This document shows, piece by piece, positions 44,365-52,734 of a DNA stretch of 64,000 bases (positions within the stretch are counted from its first letter, which is position 1; the number at the start of each line of letters is the position of its first letter). The notes below the pieces were generated by a model. That model was not told the origin of the DNA. It was given only the letters and a program-made list of their open reading frames with translations, and did no database searches. Source of the stretch: Cypionkella sp049896245 (lineage in GTDB: Bacteria > Pseudomonadota > Alphaproteobacteria > Rhodobacterales > Rhodobacteraceae); NCBI RefSeq assembly GCF_049896245.1, contig NZ_JAFCTX010000020.1:1-64000 (forward strand). Reading direction: 5' to 3'. The translations under genes were made by a program, and so were the position numbers.

Positions 44365-44769
44365 ATGCTTGTACCCGCTCTTCTTGCGACCTCGCTCCTC
44401 TTCGGCGGCATGGTTCTGTACTCCTTCGGTTTTGCCGCCTTCTTGTTCACGGCGCTACCCGCCAATGTCGCGGGCCCAACGATCCGTCGGGCCTTCCCTC
44501 ATTTCTACATGTTTGTGATGCTAAGCGCCGCCGCAGCGGCGGGGCTCGTCTGGGCCCACGACGCGGCCGCCGCCGGGCTTCTGGCGCTGATCGCGGTGAC
44601 AACGCTTCCCGCCCGACAGATGTTGATGCCCGTCATCAACCGGGCGACAGACGAGGGCGCAAAAGCCCGTTTCAAGTGGCTGCACGGACTGTCGGTTGCC
44701 ATTACGTTGGTCCATATCGGCTTGGCAGGTTTGGCGATGACACGGTTCCTTACAATGAGTCTGACGTAA
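44365..44769 (+). CDS. DUF4149 membrane protein
   Basis: The ~134-residue product has four hydrophobic segments and the DUF4149 layout (LLFGGMVLYSFGFAAFLFTALP, TIRRAFPHFYMFVMLSAAAAAGL, ... RFKWLHGLSVAITLVHIGLAG). Function unknown. GTG 44362 is an alternative start. Confidence 0.75.
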   Translation: MLVPALLATSLLFGGMVLYSFGFAAFLFTALPANVAGPTIRRAFPHFYMFVMLSAAAAAGLVWAHDAAAAGLLALIAVTTLPARQMLMPVINRATDEGAKARFKWLHGLSVAITLVHIGLAGLAMTRFLTMSLT

Positions 44770-44844
44770 GGGAACCCGTGCATTGGAACGTCTGCATGGG
44801 GGTTGGCGCCATGTGGGGATGAAACGGTGCCTTCTTCGTCCGGA

Positions 44845-45426
44845 TCAGTAAAACCTCACCTCGCGGACATCGATCCGGGCATCGTGGTCGCGGCCATAGG
44901 CCACAATGGCGACAGATGCTAGATTGCCGGGCCGGGGCACGCTGCGCAACAACGCGCCAGAAGCGCCGAAGGATTCCAATGGCAGGCGCACTTCGGCCCA
45001 CCTTTCGGTCACGTCGAACCCGGCCTGATAGTATTGCCACGGCAACAGCGTCCCACCAGTACGCAGGTGCACGAAATAGCGCTGGTCGTTGCCGCGCACC
45101 ATCAGCCGCACCCCGGTTGTCCCTTCGGGCGGCGGGTTGGCAAGGTCCAGCCGCATCTGGATGAACCCACCCCTGTTGGCCGTGCTGACGCGACCCGTCA
45201 TCCGCGCAAAGGCGTGGCCGTCCTCTTTGGCAAAGTCGACGCCTCCGGTAGACACGCCCCCCATCACCTGATCGGTGAAGAACCGCCAGCGGGTTTCAGG
45301 CTGCATCTTGAAATCCTCGATCATCTCGCTTTGCGCGGGCGGCGTTTGGGCCATAACGGGCGGCAGGGCCGCACATATCAAGGCTGCCGCCATCAAGAGT
45401 GGGATCAAACCGCGTGATGACATCAT
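44845..45426 (-). CDS. CIA30-family secreted protein
   Basis: The 193-residue product has a signal peptide (LIPLLMAAALICAALPPVMA) followed by a CIA30 domain: WRFFTDQVMGGVSTGGVDF, RGGFIQMRLDL, WQYYQAGFDVTERWAEVRLPL. CIA30 relatives act in complex I assembly in mitochondria; bacterial exported ones are uncharacterised galactose-binding-like folds. It is the last gene of a seven-gene operon. Confidence 0.8.
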   Translation of the reverse strand: MMSSRGLIPLLMAAALICAALPPVMAQTPPAQSEMIEDFKMQPETRWRFFTDQVMGGVSTGGVDFAKEDGHAFARMTGRVSTANRGGFIQMRLDLANPPPEGTTGVRLMVRGNDQRYFVHLRTGGTLLPWQYYQAGFDVTERWAEVRLPLESFGASGALLRSVPRPGNLASVAIVAYGRDHDARIDVREVRFY

Positions 45427-45456
45427 GGCCTCCAGGCCGATCTTTCACTGCGCATG

Positions 45457-45930
45457 TTACCAGTGCTGCGTTCCGGGCGCACCCTTGATCTGCCCGTCCA
45501 GATTTGGCGTGACCCAGCCACCATAAAAGTTGCCCGGTTGCGGGATAACGCGCAGATCACCCACCCAAACTTCATCCATCAGGGCTGCATAAAAAGCGAT
45601 ATAGCCAGCGATGGCTGCGAAACTGGCGGTGGGTTGGTCATAGGCCCAGGCGGCGCGCGGCGCTGTTTGCGACCCCGCTACCACGTCGAAATACCGGGCA
45701 ACCCCCTTCCATTCGCAAAAGCTGCTGCCCTGCACCGGGCGCAGGGTGGCGTGGATATCCGGCAGGGGCAGGTAATAGGTTGGCGCGTGGTGCGTCTCCA
45801 GCACCCGCAGGGCGCGCGTGGTGTCCGCGACAAGCGCGCCGCCAAGCCGAAGGATGATGCGCTGCTGCACCGGTTCCAGCGCCGGGGGGCGCGGGTAGGA
45901 CTGGACGTTTTCGCGGAGCAGGTCGGTCAT
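45457..45930 (-). CDS. DUF427 domain protein
   Basis: The 157-residue protein has the DUF427 core (TYYLPLPDIHATLRPVQGSSFCEWKGVARYFDV; AWAYDQPTASFAAIAGYIAFY). The fold is a small beta barrel of unknown activity. It overlaps the methyltransferase stop by 4 nt and is 30 nt from the CIA30 gene. Confidence 0.85.
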   Translation of the reverse strand: MTDLLRENVQSYPRPPALEPVQQRIILRLGGALVADTTRALRVLETHHAPTYYLPLPDIHATLRPVQGSSFCEWKGVARYFDVVAGSQTAPRAAWAYDQPTASFAAIAGYIAFYAALMDEVWVGDLRVIPQPGNFYGGWVTPNLDGQIKGAPGTQHW

Positions 45931-46643
45931 TTGGCGGCTCCAGTGTCAAGGGGTTTTCGCGCAATGCCCATGTAAAGGATGGCGGTCAGGGGCAGTGGGC
46001 CAAAGGTCAGATCAAACCGGCGATTGATGCCACGCGGGCCAAGGCCGGTAATAGGGCCCGGCAGCAGCCCCGCACCCTGCATCGCTGCGCGAAGTTCGGC
46101 GGGCTTGATGAACATCGCCGGGTCATGCGTGCCGCGCGGCAGCAGGCGCAACACATCCTCGGCTACGGTAATGGTGGCCAGCCGGGCAAGCGGGTTGCGG
46201 TTGATGGTGTCGAACAGGAACAACCCGCCGGGACGCAGGATGCGTGCGACCTCGGCCAGCACCTTGTTCAGATCGGCCACATGCTCCAGCACATCGACGC
46301 ACACTACAGCGTCAAAGCATGCGCCGTCGTAGGGCAGAGCTTCACCCACACCCACATCATACCCGATGCGCAGGCCACCTTGGCGGGCATGGGCGCGGGC
46401 GGCGTCGATCGCTTCGGCGGCGGGGTCGATGCCGGTGACGTCAGCGCCCCGTAGCGCAAGGGCCTCGGCCATGAAGCCCCCGGCGCAGCCAAGGTCTAGA
46501 ACGGTTTTGCCGGCCCAGTCGATCTGGCGGTTGAACCAGGCCAGCCGCCCCGGCACCAGGTTCTTCAACGTGCGAACCCAGCGAATGTCGTCCGACCACC
46601 AGCGGTCGGCGACACGGTCGTAGATCGTCAGGTCATTGCGCAT
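45927..46643 (-). CDS. UbiG-like SAM-dependent methyltransferase
   Basis: The 238-residue product from ATG 46643 looks like UbiG: RWWSDDIRWVRTLKNLVPGRLAWFNR, motif I VLDLGCAGGFMAEALALRGADVTGID, and LRPGGLFLFDTINRNPLARLATI. UbiG methylates ubiquinone precursors, but a chromosomal ubiG normally lies elsewhere. This may be a paralog acting on a related lipid. It overlaps the ICMT-like gene by 11 nt. Confidence 0.8.
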   Translation of the reverse strand: MRNDLTIYDRVADRWWSDDIRWVRTLKNLVPGRLAWFNRQIDWAGKTVLDLGCAGGFMAEALALRGADVTGIDPAAEAIDAARAHARQGGLRIGYDVGVGEALPYDGACFDAVVCVDVLEHVADLNKVLAEVARILRPGGLFLFDTINRNPLARLATITVAEDVLRLLPRGTHDPAMFIKPAELRAAMQGAGLLPGPITGLGPRGINRRFDLTFGPLPLTAILYMGIARKPLDTGAAK

Positions 46644-47466
46644 CGGGGCGGTCCTTCGGCAAGCGGGGCAGGGCATAAGGCACGTCAGCGCGATACCGCG
46701 CGAAGCGGTCACCGTAGCGCTGGGCAAAGCGGCGTTCCTTCAGGCGCGGTGCAAGCAGGCAATAGGCGGTGAAGCTGACGGCCAGAACCAACTGATCCGG
46801 GGTCCAGACCGGTACTGTCCAAAGCGTCAGGGCGAAGGCTACATAGATCGGCTGGCGGATCACGCGGAACAGCCCTTGGGTCGGCATATCGGGAAACACA
46901 GGCCGGATGCGCCCCATAAGCGACATCCAGCCAAGCGCACCGGACTGAACCTCGGCTCCAGCGTCAAAGCTGGCTTTCAACAGGATCAGCCAGCTTGCGC
47001 CGTAGGCAGCGGTGATTGCCCAGAACACCGCCCCCTCGGCGCGCCACCAGACGATGCCCGACGGCGTCCATAGTGCGAACAGCGCCAGAAGCTGGGCCGA
47101 AGCGATGATGGCATAGGTGGTTGTGGCGAGCGTCTGGCCATGCAGTCCGGGGATCAGCCGGGCCAGCAAGCGCCCGCCGGGGCCGGTCAAAAGCAGCGAA
47201 TGGGCCAGCGGAAACTGCACGATCAGGGCGGCATTGGCCAGCGCCGCCCATGGCCATGGCACGGCGCCCAGACTTTCGCTCAGGCCAAAGAACATCGCCA
47301 CGATCATTGCCAGCACACCCGCTGCAAACAGCGTATGGCACAGCACCCCAAGGCCAAGCGCGAGAGCGATCCGACCGGCACCGGCAGGAGGGCGCAGGGC
47401 GGCGCGGATCAGGGTAATCAGCCGGGCAATGCGGGGGTCGGCCAAGATAATGCGGGGCAGGGTCAT
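46633..47466 (-). CDS. ICMT/NnrU-like membrane methyltransferase
   Basis: The 277-residue product from ATG 47466 has about six transmembrane segments and the C-terminal isoprenylcysteine-methyltransferase-type end (GLFRVIRQPIYVAFALTLWTVP ... RLKERRFAQRYGDRFARYRADVP). The family methylates prenylated or lipid substrates, or is of the NnrU type. It overlaps the cryptochrome-like gene by 4 nt. Confidence 0.8.
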   Translation of the reverse strand: MTLPRIILADPRIARLITLIRAALRPPAGAGRIALALGLGVLCHTLFAAGVLAMIVAMFFGLSESLGAVPWPWAALANAALIVQFPLAHSLLLTGPGGRLLARLIPGLHGQTLATTTYAIIASAQLLALFALWTPSGIVWWRAEGAVFWAITAAYGASWLILLKASFDAGAEVQSGALGWMSLMGRIRPVFPDMPTQGLFRVIRQPIYVAFALTLWTVPVWTPDQLVLAVSFTAYCLLAPRLKERRFAQRYGDRFARYRADVPYALPRLPKDRPDAQ

Positions 47467-48689
47467 GCGGACAATGCTTTTTCGAGAATGTGGGGGATAT
47501 TCTGCCTGACCTTGAAGAACCCGGCGGTGGCGTGGGGCCAGATCGCCGTGTCCCAATCACGCCGCCATTCGCACAGGGTGATACCCGCCTTGGCCAAGGT
47601 CGGGGCTGCCTCACCCAGCCAGTCGCGCAACGGGCCGCGCGTGATGTAGGGCGTGGCAATTTGCGTGGCCCCCGCGCTCGTGGCCCATTTGGCCAGACTT
47701 GCCGGATCGTCTGCACGCATTGCAGTCGTGGCAAAGCCGGACCGATTGGCGGCATCGGCCAACGCGCCTGCCTCAAACTGCCGGACCCGATTGGACACCG
47801 GCAAGGGGGAGCGCAGGTGGCTTGCTGACAGCGTGCCCGCCGTGCGGATGTCGTAAGCAGCCAGATTGAAATCTTCGACCCGGCAATCTTCATCGGTGAT
47901 CAGCAGGGCGGTCGGGCGACCGGGTTGCGGCATGGTGATCGCGCGCAGCGGCATCACGGTCGGCAGGCCATCAGGCTCTGATGCCTCAAGCCCTTGTGTC
48001 ACCTCGGCCAGATCGCTTTGGCGCGGGGTGAAACGCCCTGCGGTGAAGGTGGCGATGTTTTGCGCGTCGGCCGGATAGGGTTTGCCCCGCGTGTGCAGCC
48101 CCGCCACCCAGCGCCAACCCAGCGTGTTCGACGCGGCATCGCCATCAAGCAGGTGGCGGAAAAAGAAATCCGCGCCCAGCCGCCAGGGCAGCCCCAGCGT
48201 AAAGATCCAGATCGAGGCGAACCACATTCGCGCGTGGTTGTGCAGATAGCCGGTTTCGACCAGTTCGGTCGCCCATGCATCGAAACAGGCCAGTCCCGTT
48301 TGCCCATTCATGGCGCGATCCACGTCGCGGCGCAGACGGCGGTCACGGTCAAGACCTGCGAGGTCTGCGTTCAGCCCGGTACGGTAACTGTCCCAGACCT
48401 GCGGGCGGCGCTCGAGCCAGCCTTTGAAGTAGCCGCGCCAGATCACCTCTTGCACGAATTTCTCGGCATCTTTCAGACCATGGGCGGCGATGGCCGCCGC
48501 CACGGCATCGGATTCCAGCACCAGCCTGCGCCGGATATAGGGTGACAGCACCGACACTGCTTTGTGCGTCCCAGACCCATGATCGGTATTGCGGCCATTG
48601 GCATAGCGCCGCCCCATCCGGGGGGTAAAGGCTACGAGGATCTTGTCACCCTCGGCGCGGGTCGCGGTCCAGTCTGTCATTGGGCTCAT
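47463..48689 (-). CDS. Cryptochrome/photolyase-like FAD protein with FAD domain first
   Basis: The ~408-residue product has the photolyase FAD-binding domain at residues about 20-215: VSVLSPYIRRRLV, FVQEVIWRGYFKGWL, YLHNHARMWFASIWIF, WRLGADFFFRHLLDGDAASNTLGWRWVAG. A second domain follows from about 255 (PTALLITDEDCRVEDFNLAAYDI ... GATQIATPYITRGPLRDWL) that looks like the alpha/beta antenna domain, normally N-terminal. The order is therefore swapped. The start at ATG 48689 is uncertain; ATG 48680, 48725 or 48770 are possible. Confidence 0.75.
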   Translation of the reverse strand: MSPMTDWTATRAEGDKILVAFTPRMGRRYANGRNTDHGSGTHKAVSVLSPYIRRRLVLESDAVAAAIAAHGLKDAEKFVQEVIWRGYFKGWLERRPQVWDSYRTGLNADLAGLDRDRRLRRDVDRAMNGQTGLACFDAWATELVETGYLHNHARMWFASIWIFTLGLPWRLGADFFFRHLLDGDAASNTLGWRWVAGLHTRGKPYPADAQNIATFTAGRFTPRQSDLAEVTQGLEASEPDGLPTVMPLRAITMPQPGRPTALLITDEDCRVEDFNLAAYDIRTAGTLSASHLRSPLPVSNRVRQFEAGALADAANRSGFATTAMRADDPASLAKWATSAGATQIATPYITRGPLRDWLGEAAPTLAKAGITLCEWRRDWDTAIWPHATAGFFKVRQNIPHILEKALSA

Positions 48690-48732
48690 CTTGTTTTGCG
48701 AAAGAAAAAAGCTGATGTCTGCCATTGGCGTT

Positions 48733-50067
48733 TCAAGAGTGCGTTGCGGTATTGCCGCAATAAGCCTCAACCATCGGGCGCAAGGCGATGCGCGCCCGCA
48801 GCTTTGCGGCCATCAGATACATGCCGCCGATCTTGCGGTGCAAGAACAGCGTGGCGGCGGGGGGGACATGTGCAAGCTCGCGGTCGTTGCCGATGGCAAG
48901 GCCCATGTCGCGGAGGCGTTCCAACAGATCACTGCTGCCAAAGTCAAACGGGCCGTCTTGCCGCAGCGGCGCCATCGCGGTGGTGAACATTGCCTGGATC
49001 AGGTCTTGATGGTGCGGCGCAGTAGATGGGCCGAAATAGCCGGTGCGCAGCATGGCCTCGCGCGTCTGGACATCTCCACCGTCCAGCGCCACCCGTGCCA
49101 GCGCGCGGAAATCGTCGGCAAGGTCCGGGGCGATGGGTTGCACGGCACCGAAATCCAACAGCACGATACGCCCAGTCGCAGGCTCATAGCGGTAGTTGGC
49201 AAGGTTGGGGTCGGTCTGCATGGCGCCGAACTGGAACAGCTCCCGCAAGACAAGGCCGATCAGGGCTGTGGCAACCCGGTCGCGCAGGCCCTGCGGTGCA
49301 TCGACCAAAGTGTCCAGCGGGGTGCTGTCCATGAAGCCCATCGCAATTACCTGCAGCGTGCAAAGTTCCGGATGCAGCGCGGGCAGGGCAAAGATGTCAG
49401 ACCCGTTTAGCAAGGATGCGAACCGCGCCAGGTGTTGTGCCTCGGCCATATAATCGGCCTCGGCGTGCAACTGGCGCTTCGCCTCGGCCAAAAGGGGGCT
49501 GATATCCATGCCGCGCGGCAACAGGCCGGGCAGACGCATCAGCGTGGCCACGTTGTCGACATCGCTGTCGATGCTGGCCCGCACGCCGGGATACTGCACC
49601 TTGATCGCAAGGTCCTGACCGTCGCGCGTCACCGCCCGGTGCACCTGCCCGATCGATGCGGCGGCAAAGGGGCGCACGTCGAACCGCGAAAAGCGGCCAT
49701 ACCAGCCGGTGCCCCATTCCCCGTTCAGCACGGTCTGCAGCTGTTTCGGCGGCATGTGGCGGGCGTCATCGCGCATTCGGCCCAGAATTGCCGTCAACTC
49801 GCCCGGCAGCACCAGCCCGGTATCCATCGACAGCATCTGCCCCAGCTTCAGCGCCGCTCCCCGCAGGTGCGACAGCCCGTCGGTGAGGCGCAAGGTATTG
49901 GCCGGTGTCAGCAGCAGTTGTGCCATATCGGGCCGTTTGCCGCTGGCCAGCGCGCGCAGACCTCCTGCCGCAACACTGCCTGCAATGCCTGTAGCCATGC
50001 CCCCGAACCGCAAAAACCGCGCCGCGCGCCCTGTGGGCACCGCAGCGCCATCATCATCCTGGGGCAA
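48733..50067 (-). CDS. ABC1/UbiB-family atypical kinase
   Basis: The 444-residue protein has UbiB-family motifs: KxGQ helix LRGAALKLGQMLSMDTG near residue 74, AAASIGQVHRA, AIKVQYPGV, a changed ...MQTDPNLANYRY in place of the usual HADPHPGN, and IVLLDFGAVQPI. ABC1 kinases/ATPases support coenzyme Q or other isoprenoid lipid synthesis at membranes. The genome's ubiquinone ubiB is probably elsewhere. The DUF393 gene is 13 nt upstream. Confidence 0.88.
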   Translation of the reverse strand: MPQDDDGAAVPTGRAARFLRFGGMATGIAGSVAAGGLRALASGKRPDMAQLLLTPANTLRLTDGLSHLRGAALKLGQMLSMDTGLVLPGELTAILGRMRDDARHMPPKQLQTVLNGEWGTGWYGRFSRFDVRPFAAASIGQVHRAVTRDGQDLAIKVQYPGVRASIDSDVDNVATLMRLPGLLPRGMDISPLLAEAKRQLHAEADYMAEAQHLARFASLLNGSDIFALPALHPELCTLQVIAMGFMDSTPLDTLVDAPQGLRDRVATALIGLVLRELFQFGAMQTDPNLANYRYEPATGRIVLLDFGAVQPIAPDLADDFRALARVALDGGDVQTREAMLRTGYFGPSTAPHHQDLIQAMFTTAMAPLRQDGPFDFGSSDLLERLRDMGLAIGNDRELAHVPPAATLFLHRKIGGMYLMAAKLRARIALRPMVEAYCGNTATHS

Positions 50068-50080
50068 GGTGCCTCTCCTG

Positions 50081-50473
50081 TCAGTGCGGAACCCGGGCGG
50101 TTTGCTGACGCAGCCGACGCAGGTGCCACCGATAAATCACCGGGGCAAGGACATAGTCATAGGCGGCCGATGCGACCTGCCGGATACCCGGCAACCCTAC
50201 GACCCGTGCCAACAAGCGATACCTCGGCATTTGTGCCCATAGCACCAGAAACGCCGGAATCCCTGATGTCAGCCTGCCCTCATGCAGCACATAAAGGCGC
50301 CGAGCGGCGGTATCGGCATCCAGGCCCCATTGGTCCCGCGCGCCCGAGTTCAGATCGTCGAACCGGATCGGCAAGTCATTGGCAACTGCGTATTGCGCGT
50401 AGTGCTGTATCTCGAAGTTACAGACCGGGCAGTTTGCGTTGAAGAGGACCGAGGTTTTGGGGCTGTTTTCCAT
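50081..50473 (-). CDS. DUF393 (DCC-type thiol-disulfide) protein
   Basis: The ~130-residue product from ATG 50473 has the DCC-family N-terminus LFNANCPVCNFEIQHYAQY, where the usual Asp before xxCxxC is Asn, and GIPAFLVLWAQMPRYRLLARVVGLP. The family is thioredoxin-like with a CxxC pair. It heads the operon with the ABC1 kinase and the cryptochrome-like protein. Confidence 0.82.
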   Translation of the reverse strand: MENSPKTSVLFNANCPVCNFEIQHYAQYAVANDLPIRFDDLNSGARDQWGLDADTAARRLYVLHEGRLTSGIPAFLVLWAQMPRYRLLARVVGLPGIRQVASAAYDYVLAPVIYRWHLRRLRQQTARVPH

Positions 50474-50524
50474 ATCCCCCAGATAGAGCAGCGGAGCGTG
50501 AAAGCCATCCGTCACCGTTGTCAT

Positions 50525-50734
50525 CTTTCAACGCTGGAGAAGGAGTGGTTTGGCGTTCTCTGGGCGATCTGATTTCTGTTTGATCATGCGAAGCGGCTCG
50601 TGGACGGAACTATCGGTGGTTGTGATGTGCTGATCTTCAGCCAGTTTTCCGATCCAAGGCGCGCATGTCCCTCGCCGTGTTGTCGATTGACAACCCTGCC
50701 CCTCTTGACGCATGGTCAAATCATCGCAGAGTTG
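50525..50734. other. Intergenic region upstream of an orphan terminator
   Basis: No protein gene is visible. On the plus strand a ttgaca box at 50687-50692 lies upstream of a strong terminator, and the minus strand must hold the promoter of the DUF393 operon. Confidence 0.4.
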
Positions 50735-50765
50735 CGCCCGGAGAGAAATCTCGCGGGCGTTTTTT
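50735..50765 (+). terminator. Strong intrinsic terminator with no gene upstream
   Basis: cgcccggaga (50735-50744) pairs with tctcgcgggcg (50749-50759, one bulged g) around gaaa, then tttttt (50760-50765). No plus-strand protein gene ends nearby, so it may end a small RNA started near 50700-50720. Confidence 0.75.
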
Positions 50766-50857
50766 CATTTCCGCGGTTGGATCGGAGCGTAGGAAGCCAG
50801 GCAGGAAGGGCTGCTGTCCTTCGGTCGAAGCGGCGCCGATCCTGACAACGCCCATCG

Positions 50858-51535
50858 TCAGATCTCTCTGGCGAACCAGCGGATGCGGCCAATGATGCGG
50901 ATCTCTTCAGCGGTGCGTTCATACTCGGGATAGAGCTTGTTGTCCGAGATCACCCGGACGGCGGGCGGGTCGCTGTTTGGGATATGCTCGAGCCGCTTGG
51001 CCACGAGGCCCATGCCGTCGTCCAGCACGAAGATGCCGGGCGGGTTGGGCAGTTGGCGCGTCATGTCGACCAGCACCGCGTCGCCGCCGAGCAGGGTCGG
51101 GGCCATACTATCGCCTTCCACATGCATGATCCTGAGCTGCGCGGGGCTGGCCTTCAGCTTGTGGCGGATCCACGACTGGCGGAAGTGGTAGGCGCGGCCG
51201 GGCGTGTCGCCATCTTCGGTCACCACCGCGCCGCCGCCCATCGAGGGGCGAGGCGTGGCATGGGCAATCGCCACGAAGGCATCGTCGGGGTTCTCGTGGA
51301 AGGGGGAGGGGCCCTCGACCTCGCCGATGCCGTGGATCAGCCAGTCGCGGTCGACCTTCAGCACCCGGGCGATATCAGCAAGCCGGTCGATACCGGGGCG
51401 CGAAGATCGCCCGCGCAGGATGTCATAGACGAAGGAGCGGTTGACCCCCGCCATTTCTGCGACATGGGCCGGTGCCAGGCCAAGCTGATCGGAGCGGGCC
51501 CGCAGACGGTCGGCCAAGGTGTGGTTCTCTCTCAT
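50858..51535 (-). CDS. CI/LexA-type phage repressor with S24 peptidase domain
   Basis: The 225-residue product from ATG 51535 has an N-terminal helix-turn-helix (LGLAPAHVAEMAGVNRSFVYDILRG) and a C-terminal S24 domain with Ser in VEGDSMAPTLLGGD and Lys in GLVAKRLEHIP, the self-cleavage dyad. RecA-triggered cleavage would induce the prophage. It diverges from the early operon across a 108-bp gap with operator-like repeats. Confidence 0.9.
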   Translation of the reverse strand: MRENHTLADRLRARSDQLGLAPAHVAEMAGVNRSFVYDILRGRSSRPGIDRLADIARVLKVDRDWLIHGIGEVEGPSPFHENPDDAFVAIAHATPRPSMGGGAVVTEDGDTPGRAYHFRQSWIRHKLKASPAQLRIMHVEGDSMAPTLLGGDAVLVDMTRQLPNPPGIFVLDDGMGLVAKRLEHIPNSDPPAVRVISDNKLYPEYERTAEEIRIIGRIRWFAREI

Positions 51536-51554
51536 GTTGTCCCCAGCGCCATGT

Positions 51555-51584
51555 GGATAAGATAGGATAAGACAGGATTGAATT
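51555..51584. promoter_or_regulatory. 10-bp tandem repeats, probable repressor operator
   Basis: ggataagata (51555-51564), ggataagaca (51565-51574) and the weaker ggattgaatt (51575-51584) follow at one-turn spacing between the divergent repressor and early genes. On the minus strand they include tatctt/tatcct, which could be -10 boxes. Confidence 0.5.
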
Positions 51585-51643
51585 GGGATCGTCAAGCGGC
51601 TAGAACAAAAGCCAAACACTTTGCATCGGAATCGGGGGCCAGG

Positions 51644-52327
51644 ATGGAGATCGAAAAGGCATATTTTACCCTGGCGGAGGTGCTTGGCCGGTGGTCACTG
51701 CCAGAGGCCGACGTCGCCTATCTGGCCGAGAATGACCAGTTGCGACTGTCGATCCGGATCCTCAACCTGCCGATCGAGTTCGGTGACTTTGAAGAAACTG
51801 ACGACGGTCGATGCTACTCGATCCCCTCTGAGCGCTCCTCGTTCAATGGGCTCCTCGATCTGCATGTCCAGGATGTTTTCCAGCTTTTCCGTATCGGCGA
51901 GGCCAGCGTCACCCGGTTCCGTACCACGAAGGCGGACTATGCCTGCTTCTTTGGATCGCGCGAGACCCTCACGATCCGCAAGCCTGATCTCGTGCTAAGC
52001 CGCGAGGAACGCGACCGTTTCGAAGCGAAATCCGGATTCCGTGGTGCGGCTGGCGTGAAGCAGGCCAACGCTTTTCACGCCTCCGCCGATTACCATCACG
52101 TCCGCTGTAACGGCCATGAGTTCCAGCTTGGGCCGATCCAGGCGCAGGTGGTGCGCATCCTGCACGCGGCAGCACGGCGGGGTGAGCCGTGGCAGAGCGG
52201 CAAGGCTGTGTTGGGGGAGGCGGGGTCGCGCAGCCTCAAGATGTCCGACATCTTCAAGTCGAAGAAGGACTGGCCACTGCTGATCGAGTCGAACGGTCGC
52301 GGGGCCTATCGACTCGCCGGACTCTGA
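51644..52327 (+). CDS. Hypothetical phage early protein
   Basis: The 227-residue protein from ATG 51644 starts MEIEKAYFTLAEVLGRW, a helix-turn-helix-like region. Its C-terminal half (FQLGPIQAQVVRILHAAARRGEPWQSGK ... MSDIFKSKKDWPLLIES) resembles a winged helix often found in phage regulators. It is the first gene right of the operator; a Cro-like or anti-repressor role is only inference. Confidence 0.65.
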   Translation: MEIEKAYFTLAEVLGRWSLPEADVAYLAENDQLRLSIRILNLPIEFGDFEETDDGRCYSIPSERSSFNGLLDLHVQDVFQLFRIGEASVTRFRTTKADYACFFGSRETLTIRKPDLVLSREERDRFEAKSGFRGAAGVKQANAFHASADYHHVRCNGHEFQLGPIQAQVVRILHAAARRGEPWQSGKAVLGEAGSRSLKMSDIFKSKKDWPLLIESNGRGAYRLAGL

Positions 52328-52530
52328 GTCCAGACTTCCCAGGCGGCCCCGTAAGATCCTCGCCGTGGGATGCGCAGGGGGATGGGGGAGGATGGCGATC
52401 CCCCGCCGCGTGATTCACCCCATGATTGCAATCCCTCGGTCAATCCCCCGCCGTATCCCACTCTGATCCCGACGACATCCCCGCATGGGACCGTGCATCT
52501 TCCTCCCAACAGAACACCGGGAGAGGAACG
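52328..52530. other. Leader between two early phage genes
   Basis: No gene visible. Repeated cccc and gggg runs (gcaggggg atggggg at 52374-52388, cccccgcc) could form long-range pairs. A ribosome site ggagagga at 52519-52527 serves the next gene. Confidence 0.4.
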
Positions 52531-52734
52531 ATGCAGACGAGAACCTGCCTGAACCAGACTGAACTTGCCGCGCGCTGGACGATTTCGGCGCGCACCCTTG
52601 AACGCTGGCGCTGGACCGGCGATGGCCCGGCCTTTCTGAAAATCGGCGGTCGCGTGGTCTACCGCCTCGAGGATGTGCTGGCCTATGAGCAGGCCCGCCA
52701 GCGCCGCAGCACCGCCGAGCGGGGCGCCGCATGA
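52531..52734 (+). CDS. AlpA/excisionase-like helix-turn-helix protein
   Basis: The 67-residue product from ATG 52531 is a MerR-type helix-turn-helix (LNQTELAARWTISARTLERWRWTGDGPAFLKIGGRVVYRLEDVLAYE). Such proteins regulate phage excision or early transcription. It is the counterpart of the gene at 23237. It overlaps the next gene by 4 nt. Confidence 0.8.
   Translation: MQTRTCLNQTELAARWTISARTLERWRWTGDGPAFLKIGGRVVYRLEDVLAYEQARQRRSTAERGAA

Noticed and set aside
50525..50600. Sigma-E (singlet-oxygen) type promoter before the cryptochrome-like operon
   Set aside because: A tgatca box is present on the minus strand, but no matching taaga-type -10 lies at the right distance.
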